A stretch of 5,765 nt of DNA, taken from NCBI GenBank assembly GCA_028282865.1, contig JANQHA010000532.1, forward strand, positions 1-5,765. Direction: 5' to 3'. The stretch comes from Oligoflexales bacterium (lineage in GTDB: Bacteria > Bdellovibrionota_B > Oligoflexia > Oligoflexales > CACXFL01). The translations under genes were made by a program, and so were the position numbers. This document shows positions 1-5,456 of the stretch, piece after piece. Under the pieces are notes generated by a model. That model had not been told where the DNA came from. It worked only from the letters and a program-made list of their open reading frames with translations, and did not search any database. The number at the start of each line of letters is the position of its first letter. The first letter of the stretch is position 1.

Positions 1-770
1 ATATACGAGTATAAGATGCCAAAACTTCCTCCAACACATACTGCTATCAGCGTGTTTAAAATTATCATCGGTGTATTAGAAGTGAAGGCAAGCTCACTGC
101 CACCATTAAAACCAATCCAACCTACCCAAAGTATGATGGTGCCAATTACAACTAAAGGTAGATTCGAAGGAGTGAGTCTGTTTTCTGCCGGATCATTGCC
201 TTCTTCTCTAAATCGACCAATACGCGGACCAACAAGAATGACCGCTGCCAGAGCGATCCAGCCGCCGACGCTATGAACCGCGGTACTTCCAGCAAAGTCC
301 ACAAACCCCATGCTTTTAAGGAAACCGACAGCCTGCCCTTCAATGCCCCCGCCCCAAATCCAATGACCGATAATTGGATATATCCCTAATGCAGTGATCG
401 CTGAGATCATTAGATACCCGACAAAAGTTACCCTTTCAGCAACAGCACCAGAGACTATAGTGATTGCGGTTCCCGCGAAGACTAGTTGATATAGAAAGAA
501 TAAAATCTCGAATTGATTAGAGGGGTCGGGAATAAAAGGTCCGGGGCTTCCGTAGAATCCGTTACCTTGGGAGGCATACATCAACTGGTAGCTGACTAAC
601 CAGAAAATCCCTCCGCCAAGCACGAAGTCACTAATATTTTTAATTGCCACATTAATGCTGTTTTTGCTCCGGCATATCCCAGCCTCTATAGCAGTAAAGC
701 CTATTTGCATTGAAAGCACCTGCAGGATGCAAAACGATACCCATACTGAATTTATTGCATTTGATTCCAA
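1..770 (-). CDS. amt: Amt-family ammonium transporter, N-terminal part (cut by left edge)
   Basis: Inner-membrane channel that conducts ammonium/ammonia. The minus strand stays open for about 256 codons to the window edge, so the C-terminal part is missing. Seen: the family hallmark FVDFAGSTAVHSVGG at residues ~156-170, with H166 matching the first histidine of the AmtB twin-His pore and D158 matching the conserved Asp. Also seen are the FAG...SGAVAER segment (F98, probable outer gate Phe), a Trp-rich HWIWGGG at 136-142, and WVGWIGFNGGSEL further on. The N-terminus has EAGICRSKNSINVAIKN, typical of the Amt branch lacking an E. coli AmtB-like signal peptide. I chose the TTG at 770 because CTCC at 777-780 (GGAG on the coding strand) sits 6 bases upstream. 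An in-frame TTG at 782 is possible but has no good ribosome site; a stop lies just beyond it. Some members of this branch carry a C-terminal signalling domain; that part is off the window. No GlnB/GlnK gene is visible beside it. Confidence 0.93.
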   Translation of the reverse strand, partial: MESNAINSVWVSFCILQVLSMQIGFTAIEAGICRSKNSINVAIKNISDFVLGGGIFWLVSYQLMYASQGNGFYGSPGPFIPDPSNQFEILFFLYQLVFAGTAITIVSGAVAERVTFVGYLMISAITALGIYPIIGHWIWGGGIEGQAVGFLKSMGFVDFAGSTAVHSVGGWIALAAVILVGPRIGRFREEGNDPAENRLTPSNLPLVVIGTIILWVGWIGFNGGSELAFTSNTPMIILNTLIAVCVGGSFGILYSY

Positions 771-776
771 CTCATG

Positions 777-780
777 CTCC
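777..780 (-). promoter_or_regulatory. Ribosome binding site of amt (decides a TTG start)
   Basis: GGAG on the minus strand, 6 bases before TTG at 770. The reading frame has no ATG before residue 21 (ATG within VLSMQIG), and starting there would cut into the first membrane helix. This site is the reason for preferring the TTG start. Confidence 0.6.
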
Positions 781-824
781 AAGACTTAACAAATACGAGC
801 CCTTTGCTATCGACAAAACCAATG

Positions 825-864
825 AGTGACTGATTTATGATTTGGTTAAGTTTCAGTAATCACT
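825..864. repeat. Imperfect inverted repeat upstream of amt
   Basis: AGTGACTGA at 825-833 pairs with TCAGTAATCACT at 853-864. This gives 9 base pairs interrupted by a 3-base bulge on the right arm, with a loop of about 19 bases. It lies 55-95 bases before the amt start, so it could be an amt leader hairpin or an operator. The arms are short enough that chance is a fair alternative. Confidence 0.3.
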
Positions 865-914
865 ATCAACGCCTTTTTGTTCATTCTATAACCAGCCTTA
901 AATTTGACTAAATA

Positions 915-959
915 TTAACCTCTTAACCCCCTTTTCACTCATTACGTGTTCATTTAACC
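915..959. repeat. Three TTAACC motifs upstream of amt
   Basis: TTAACC occurs at 915-920, 923-928 and 954-959, all in the same orientation. The first two start 8 bases apart and the third starts 31 bases after the second, so two spacings fall near one and three helical turns. Direct repeats like this in front of a transporter gene can be binding sites for a regulator. No regulator is encoded in the window, and the sequence is not one I recognise as a known box. Confidence 0.3.
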
Positions 960-1356
960 CTCAATATAGATCTTAACATATTGATTTTACTAGATTATTA
1001 ATGAGTTGCACGATTGTTCATAATACACCTGTATTTTGAACACCTAATTGACTGGGATCCGTATACCTAACGATGCTCTATATAGCTTGGTATATAAGCA
1101 TTACAGGAATTGCGTTGCATTATGGTGGCATAAGATAGGGGCTTAAAAAGGTCTTTTAGAGCAGTATTTAGCTGTGATATCTGACTATTATTTAAACCAC
1201 AACATTAGCGGAAGCGTTATTGTTATTTAATAGTTAAACAACACCAGCTTTATTATTGTTGTTGCTTGATTAAAATTAGCACTTACCAAACAAAAATTTT
1301 ATTTTTTAATAAATTTATGGCAATCTGCCTACTGTATATACATTAGGGCGTATAGG

Positions 1357-2604
1357 ATGCCAGGTCCGAGAAATATAGCTATCGAAGTGCTCAAAATACT
1401 CAACTCAAAAGGCTATGAGGCTTATCTAGCGGGGGGGTGCGTGAGAGATCAGCTACTCGGGCGGGAGACTAACGATTACGATATCGCAACTAACGCCCCC
1501 GTCGAAACAGTTTGTACGATATTTAAACAAAAAGACTGGAAGGTCGTTGCAACAGGCATCGATCACGGCACTGTTACAGTCGTGCATAAACTTGGAGACA
1601 CGTTCGAAGTCACGACCTATAGAAAAGACCTTCGAACCGACGGGCGTCGTGCAGAAGTCAGCCACGATCAGGTCACTATAGAAGAAGACGCTTCTCGAAG
1701 AGATTTCACCATAAATGCAATGTATCAGGATAAACAAGGTAAGGTGCTTGATTTTTTCAAAGGTAGCGAAGACATTAAAAGCAAACTTCTACGGTTTGTC
1801 GGCGACCCCATAGAGCGAATCAAGGAAGATTATCTTCGTATTCTAAGGTTGTTCAGGTTTAGCAGCCAGCTTAGTTTTTTCATAACAAAAGAGGCCCTTG
1901 AAGCTAGTAAAAATAACATGAAAGGCCTCGAAGTTATTAGCACCGAACGGATTACTAAAGAGTGGTCTCTATTATTAAACGGTCATTCGTACGCCTCTGC
2001 GCTAGACTCCATGGAAGAAACCGGCGCTTTGAAGCAACTATTTCCTCAGATTAAATGGGCAGATATAAAGCTAGCTAGTTTGAGTCGGTTGCAGGTTAGA
2101 CAAAATCGAGACCTAGCAGTGATGGCAGCAATACTACTTAAAACAAAAGAGAGCTCGGCCGATGGTTTCATTTCGGCTCTATGCTTATCTAAAAACCACC
2201 AGGAGGTTCTGCGTTTAGCTGTCTCGTTGCCAGACATCGAGTCCAAGACGATCCAGCGGCCGTCCGATGCTATGCAAATACTCGATAGGTGTGAGCAGGT
2301 CGGAGGAGCCGAAGCTTATGAGCAGCTATTTATGCCTCTTTGGCTCTTCTGCGCTGAACACCCGCAGCTTGCTACAAAAATAAAATACATATTAGAGGTA
2401 GAGCAAAAATGGGGTCACCTTCGGCGTGGCAAAATGCCAGTCGATGGCAGCGACCTTATGGAAAAAGCAGGTATCCCAGAAGGGCCTTATGTCGGCGAAT
2501 GTCTGCAGGAGCTACGAGATCTCTATCGCAATCAGGTTTGGAAGCACCAAAAGGACGGTATTAAACTAGCAATCGATATAGCTAAAGAGAAAAAAATAAT
2601 ATAG
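1357..2604 (+). CDS. cca: CCA tRNA nucleotidyltransferase / poly(A) polymerase family (class II)
   Basis: Cytoplasmic enzyme that adds or repairs the 3' CCA end of tRNA from CTP and ATP without a nucleic acid template. The 415-residue length is normal for the family. Seen in order: the nucleotide-binding GGCVRD at 26-31; the metal-binding Asp pair in NDYDIAT (D40, D42); GIDHGTVTVV at 68-76; the conserved RRDFTINAMY at 114-123 (the RRD that reads the incoming base); the neck element RIKEDYLRILRLFRF at 154-168; and ERITKEW at 197-203. The C-terminal half is helical and carries no HD motif that I can see. The ATG follows AGGG (1345-1348) by 8 bases, and the GGCVRD motif lies at the usual distance from it. 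Class II CCA enzymes and poly(A) polymerases I share this fold, so true CCA addition versus A-only or CC-only activity is inferred. No second family member is in the window. The gene is followed 33 bases later by mscS on the same strand. Confidence 0.93.
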   Translation: MPGPRNIAIEVLKILNSKGYEAYLAGGCVRDQLLGRETNDYDIATNAPVETVCTIFKQKDWKVVATGIDHGTVTVVHKLGDTFEVTTYRKDLRTDGRRAEVSHDQVTIEEDASRRDFTINAMYQDKQGKVLDFFKGSEDIKSKLLRFVGDPIERIKEDYLRILRLFRFSSQLSFFITKEALEASKNNMKGLEVISTERITKEWSLLLNGHSYASALDSMEETGALKQLFPQIKWADIKLASLSRLQVRQNRDLAVMAAILLKTKESSADGFISALCLSKNHQEVLRLAVSLPDIESKTIQRPSDAMQILDRCEQVGGAEAYEQLFMPLWLFCAEHPQLATKIKYILEVEQKWGHLRRGKMPVDGSDLMEKAGIPEGPYVGECLQELRDLYRNQVWKHQKDGIKLAIDIAKEKKII

Positions 2605-2637
2605 AACACTTTAATTCTTAGGATCTATGGAGAAGTA

Positions 2638-3459
2638 ATGAACATCGAACGGCTGCTAAAAGTAAGTGAAGGTAAGATAGAAGTGTTATTAGCCTTTGGT
2701 GGTAAAGTCGTAGGCGCATTAGTACTTCTCAGCGTTGCTTGGGTTGTTTCTAAGCACCTAAGAAATTTTATTGAGAAACGACTGACCGCCTCAAACTTTG
2801 ACATCACACTTTCTAGGTTCTTCGCAAACCTTAGCAAGTATGCAGTCATAACCTTTGCTGTAGTAAGCTGTTTAGGTATCTTCGGGGTCGAAACTGCGAG
2901 CTTCGCTGCTGTTTTGGCTGCTACTGGTTTTGCAGTCGGTATGGCCCTGCAGGGCACACTATCAAACTTTTCTTCGGGGATTATGCTGCTTATTTTCAGA
3001 CCGTTTAAAGTCGGAGATTTTGTTGTCACAGCGGGCCAAAGCGGGACGGTTCACGCAATTGATTTATTTTCTATTACGGTGGATACATTGGACCACAGAC
3101 GCATCATCATACCTAATAGCAGCGTTTACGGTTCGGTGATTGAGAACGTCACCTACCACCCATACCGCCGCACTGCCATTGTCGTTGGAACCAGTTACGA
3201 CGCCGATATGGATGAAGTACGCAAGGTGCTAAACGAAGCAGTCACCAAAGTAGACAATGTCCTTAACGATCCAGCACCTCAGGTCGTCCTAACTGAGCTT
3301 GGAGCATCATCGGTAGACTGGACGGTACGGCTGTGGGCGCGAACCGATGACTTTTGGACCGTACGTGAAAACGCAATTTACGAGGTAAAAAGATCACTCG
3401 ATCAAGCGAAAATCGGTATTCCTTATCCGCAGATGGATGTGCATTTAGACAAAGAGTGA
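2638..3459 (+). CDS. mscS: Small-conductance mechanosensitive channel, MscS family
   Basis: Inner-membrane channel that opens under membrane tension and lets solutes escape during hypo-osmotic shock; the family forms heptamers. At 273 residues it is close to E. coli MscS (286). Seen: hydrophobic helices at about 15-37 and 66-85; the pore helix TM3 at about 86-120 with the Gly/Ala pattern and ALQGTLSNF at 103-111; the junction IFRPFKVGDFV at 119-129 leading into the beta domain; and the C-terminal signature IPYPQMDVHL at 261-270. By alignment, Q105 and G106 match E. coli Q112 and the hinge G113. The two gate leucines (L105, L109) are replaced by F98 and M102. ATG 2638 has a good site, GGAG at 2629-2632, 5 bases upstream. 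The 33-base gap after cca holds no terminator, so co-transcription is likely. It converges on metG with 12 bases between stop codons. Confidence 0.95.
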   Translation: MNIERLLKVSEGKIEVLLAFGGKVVGALVLLSVAWVVSKHLRNFIEKRLTASNFDITLSRFFANLSKYAVITFAVVSCLGIFGVETASFAAVLAATGFAVGMALQGTLSNFSSGIMLLIFRPFKVGDFVVTAGQSGTVHAIDLFSITVDTLDHRRIIIPNSSVYGSVIENVTYHPYRRTAIVVGTSYDADMDEVRKVLNEAVTKVDNVLNDPAPQVVLTELGASSVDWTVRLWARTDDFWTVRENAIYEVKRSLDQAKIGIPYPQMDVHLDKE

Positions 3460-3471
3460 GCAACTATATAT

Positions 3472-4971
3472 CTAACGAGTGGAACCTGGTAGCTCCAGCT
3501 TAGGAAACAAAGCCTCTGTCTCGCCGAGTTCAAAAGTATATTCACCAAATTCAAGACCGCTCATGCCGACGCCCTTACAACTTAGCATCTCTAAGGTTTT
3601 GCCAGCTGCAGTTGGAATAAAAGGTTGGAGTAAGATTGCAAAGCAACGAATCGCATAGAGTGAATTGTACATATAGTTTTTGAAAGCAGCTGGGTCATCT
3701 TTAATGCGCCACGGTTCATGGGTATTAAGGTAAGCATTGACCTGATTTACAGCCTCCCAAAGCTTATCAACTGCACGATTATGTTCCCGTTGATCCATGA
3801 GCTGGGTCATCTGCTCTGCCAGAGGGATAAAATTGAATTCTTGGGTGACACCCTCGCTGTCAATCGCATCTCCGATACGCTTTTTTGAAAGTTTAATAAC
3901 ACGGAGAGCAAGGTTGCCAAAGTCATTCGCAAGCTCATTATTATTACGATCAATCATGTCAGCGACACTAAAGCGTCCATCGGATCCGCTAGATATTGCC
4001 CGAACCATGTAATATCGAATCAAATCCAAAGAGTAATGATCAATCAACTCATAAGGGTCGATGACGTTATCTAGGCTTTTAGACATCTTTCGGCCATCAG
4101 CAGCTAGTAACATTCCATGAACATGAATCTGCTTGGGTAACGAGACATTCACCGCATGAAGCATCACAGGCCAGATGACAGTATGAAACCACGTGATGTC
4201 CTTGCCGATCACATGCATTGCAGCAGGCCAGTAGCTGCTTTTTAGCGGCTCTTCCCGTACGGCAGAGTAATAATTAATCAGTGCATCAAACCATGTATAG
4301 ACTACATGCTCAGGCTTTGATGGTACTGGAATACCCCAGCCATTATTAGGCCTAGATACCGACAAGTCTCGTAGCTCATCATTCTCAAGACGACTCAGGA
4401 TCTCTTTACGCGATGCATTAGGGAAGATGAACTCAGGGTTACTTTTAATATGGTCAATAATCCAATTTTGATAGGCACTCATTCGAAAGAAGAAACCATC
4501 CTCCTCCAAAAAGTCTAACTTCGTTCCATGCACCGGACACTGTAGGTCTTCTACCTGTCCTTCCATGTAAAAAGCTTCGCAATGATAACAGTACCAGCCA
4601 GAATAGCGGTCGAAATAGATGTCACCTTTGGCTTCTAGGGTTTCCCATATTTCCTGAACCACTCGATGGTGACGCTGTTCGGTCGTTCGGATGAAGTCAT
4701 CATGGGTAAGGTTAAGATCCCGGCAAAGTTCCTTAAATTTCTCAACATTAGTATCGACATATTTCTGGGTATCCTCGTAACCAGCTGCTTCACCAGCTTT
4801 CACCAGTTTCTGACCATTTTCATCCGTACCAGTTAAGAATCTAACCTGACGGCCAAGTAGTCGATACCACCGTGCGTAAGTATCTGTAATGATTTTTTCG
4901 TAGACATGACCAAGGTGCGGCGCGCCATTTGGATAGTCAATAGCTGTGGTGACATAAAAGGGGTCTAACAT
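3472..4971 (-). CDS. metG: Methionyl-tRNA synthetase, short form (499 aa)
   Basis: Cytoplasmic class I synthetase that charges tRNA-Met, including initiator tRNA, with methionine using ATP. Seen: the HIGH-type motif PHLGH at 18-22, KMSKS at 295-299, and the connective-peptide zinc knuckle with candidate ligands C128, C131, C145 and H148 (CYHC ... CPVH). Also seen are GTDENGQK at 48-55, YTWFDALINYY at 225-235, HVHGMLL at 283-289 and an anticodon-binding helical domain with NTHEPWR at 416-422. It ends at about 499 residues, so it lacks the extra C-terminal tRNA-binding/dimerisation domain of the E. coli protein; short forms are common. The frame stays open upstream to a TTG at 5064. I chose ATG 4971 because family similarity begins within a few residues (FYVTTAIDYPNG), it has AGGAG 4 bases upstream, and the 31 upstream residues look non-conserved. 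The start region is folded into a perfect hairpin (separate entry). Confidence 0.96.
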   Translation of the reverse strand: MLDPFYVTTAIDYPNGAPHLGHVYEKIITDTYARWYRLLGRQVRFLTGTDENGQKLVKAGEAAGYEDTQKYVDTNVEKFKELCRDLNLTHDDFIRTTEQRHHRVVQEIWETLEAKGDIYFDRYSGWYCYHCEAFYMEGQVEDLQCPVHGTKLDFLEEDGFFFRMSAYQNWIIDHIKSNPEFIFPNASRKEILSRLENDELRDLSVSRPNNGWGIPVPSKPEHVVYTWFDALINYYSAVREEPLKSSYWPAAMHVIGKDITWFHTVIWPVMLHAVNVSLPKQIHVHGMLLAADGRKMSKSLDNVIDPYELIDHYSLDLIRYYMVRAISSGSDGRFSVADMIDRNNNELANDFGNLALRVIKLSKKRIGDAIDSEGVTQEFNFIPLAEQMTQLMDQREHNRAVDKLWEAVNQVNAYLNTHEPWRIKDDPAAFKNYMYNSLYAIRCFAILLQPFIPTAAGKTLEMLSCKGVGMSGLEFGEYTFELGETEALFPKLELPGSTR

Positions 4972-4998
4972 TGGTCTCCTCGATTTTAAGGAGACCAA
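4971..4998 (-). promoter_or_regulatory. Perfect hairpin covering the metG ribosome binding site and start
   Basis: TTGGTCTCCT at 4971-4980 and AGGAGACCAA at 4989-4998 are exact reverse complements, separated by 8 bases. In the metG transcript this is a 10-bp stem with an 8-base loop. Its 3' arm contains the whole AGGAG Shine-Dalgarno sequence and ends on the A of the AUG. The fold would hide the ribosome site, which suggests translational control of metG by temperature, a protein or an antisense RNA. The same dyad in DNA could instead be an operator. The structure is seen directly; the regulatory role is inferred. I see no T-box or S-box (SAM) riboswitch motif around it. Confidence 0.6.
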
Positions 4999-5089
4999 GT
5001 TATCATATCTTACTGAAAATAGGAACATATCTGCGGTTGAAATTTCATGCCGGATGCTCGACAAAATCTCAATATGGCCCTTTATCTAG

Positions 5090-5098
5090 TGCTATAAT
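5090..5098 (+). promoter_or_regulatory. Candidate extended -10 promoter toward the ATPase remnant
   Basis: TGCTATAAT at 5090-5098 is an exact match to an extended -10 element (TGnTATAAT). No good -35 is found at 16-18 bases (caatat at 5070-5075), as is usual for extended -10 promoters. Transcription would begin near 5105 and read through the palindrome into the reading frame that starts at 5225. That coupling suggests it was the promoter of the ATPase gene. Confidence 0.45.
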
Positions 5099-5099
5099 G

Positions 5100-5129
5100 A
5101 TAATACATGGTAAATCCAAGGCCAGTTAA
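5100..5129 (-). promoter_or_regulatory. Candidate metG promoter
   Basis: On the minus strand a -35-like TTAACT (5124-5129; 4 of 6 consensus bases) and a -10-like TATTAT (5100-5105; 5 of 6) are separated by 18 bases. The start would fall near 5093, giving a metG leader of about 120 bases that ends in the hairpin at the ribosome site. An alternative pair nearby is TTGGAT-17-TATAGC, shifted about 8 bases toward metG. The core overlaps the start region of the plus-strand candidate promoter, so the two could not be occupied together. Confidence 0.35.
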
Positions 5130-5150
5130 CACAAAACGAAAAAAGCTACA

Positions 5151-5189
5151 TTCCTGCAAATCCAAAGTTGAACTTTGGATTTGCAGGAA
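5151..5189. repeat. Perfect 39-base palindrome (19-bp arms, one-base centre)
   Basis: TTCCTGCAAATCCAAAGTT (5151-5169) is followed by a single G (5170) and its exact reverse complement (5171-5189). As RNA this makes a stem of about 17 bp with a tight loop. On the minus strand it is followed, 6 bases later, by TTTTTTCGTTTT, so it may end transcripts coming from the gene at the right edge before they reach metG. On the plus strand the following bases (ATATAATTAG) are not a U-run, so it would be a leader hairpin of the ATPase remnant. A mobile palindromic element or a protein-binding dyad are alternatives. The structure is certain; the function is not. Confidence 0.75.
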
Positions 5190-5212
5190 ATATAATTAGT
5201 ACATTAATTAAT

Positions 5213-5218
5213 AGGGGG
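5213..5218 (+). promoter_or_regulatory. Ribosome binding site of the ATPase remnant
   Basis: AGGGGG, 6 bases before the TTG at 5225, is a strong and well-spaced site. It shows that the 5' end of the degraded gene is original and fixes the TTG as its start. Confidence 0.6.
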
Positions 5219-5224
5219 TTAACC

Positions 5225-5441
5225 TTGATTGATCTTGAGGTAGAGCAAATTGCTAAATCTCTTTTTTCAAAGTATCCCATCATTACAATTACCGGTCCTC
5301 GTATATCCAAGTAATCGTCGATCGAAAAAAAGAAAGTGGTCAATTCATTCCGGCGGTGACGAATGCCAAAACCGAACAGAAACTATTGTAACCAGCGCCT
5401 CGGAATTTATCTCAACTATTAAATTTTGCTTATCTATTTGA
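5225..5441 (+). pseudogene. Remnant of an AAA_14/DUF4143-type ATPase gene, middle deleted
   Basis: Only the two ends of the gene survive. From TTG 5225 the frame reads 29 codons and stops at 5312-5314. It contains QIAKSLFSKYPIITITGPR, which matches the N-terminus of ATPases whose next residues are the P-loop (usually GPRQSGKTT). Here it reads GPRISK and stops, so no Walker A motif is left. In another frame, from about 5340 to the stop at 5439-5441, SGGDECQNRTE followed by ASEF matches the usual C-terminal end of the same family (YGGDExxxR ... W-x-x-F). Family members are roughly 380-420 residues, so more than a kilobase appears to be missing, with the junction somewhere in 5302-5342. The intact ribosome site and upstream promoter fit an internal deletion in a once working gene. 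A 29-residue peptide could still be made. The family assignment comes from recognised end motifs, not from a search. Confidence 0.7.
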
Positions 5442-5456
5442 GCTTTTTTTTGAGGG

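Larger units (their letters stand above)
771..1356. other. Long AT-rich gap between divergent amt and cca; no gene found
   Basis: About 585 bases separate the two divergent starts. I see no open frame of useful length with a ribosome site on either strand and no tRNA-like fold. I see no convincing sigma-54 (GG-N10-GC) element and no NtrC-type TGCACC dyad that would tie amt to nitrogen control. The region holds three TTAACC motifs (915-959), an imperfect hairpin (825-864), a weak 7-bp AACAACA/TGTTGTT pairing (1237-1263), and a very AT-rich tract at about 1291-1318 just ahead of cca. Hexamers resembling -35 boxes occur (TTGACT at 904 and 1048) but lack -10 partners at proper spacing. Promoters for both genes must lie here or nearby, but I cannot fix them. 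Confidence 0.6.

Noticed and set aside
1074..1163. Possible RNA gene bounded by TGCTCTA (1074-1080) and TAGAGCA (1157-1163)
   Set aside because: The 7-bp ends could pair across about 76 bases, which is tRNA-like in size. There is no T-loop GTTC, no D-loop pattern and no anticodon stem, so chance pairing is more likely.
1237..1263. AACAACA / TGTTGTT hairpin before cca
   Set aside because: Seven pairs, mostly A-T, with a 13-base loop in AT-rich DNA; expected by chance.
1335..1340. TATATA as the cca -10 box
   Set aside because: No -35-like hexamer lies 16-18 bases upstream (aattta), and the start would fall within the ribosome binding site.
2625..3029. Minus-strand open frame of 134 codons opposite mscS
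   Set aside because: It is the antisense shadow of a clear MscS gene, is rich in Thr/Ser/Pro/Lys from reversed codons, and has no ribosome site.
4972..5064. N-terminal extension of metG by 31 residues, starting at TTG 5064
   Set aside because: Family similarity starts right after ATG 4971, which has AGGAG upstream. The extension has no ribosome site at TTG 5064 or ATG 5028 and resembles no MetG leader.
5146..5343. Minus-strand open frame of 65 codons across the palindrome and ATPase remnant
   Set aside because: It lies antisense to a recognisable gene end, runs through a perfect palindrome, and has no coherent protein character.
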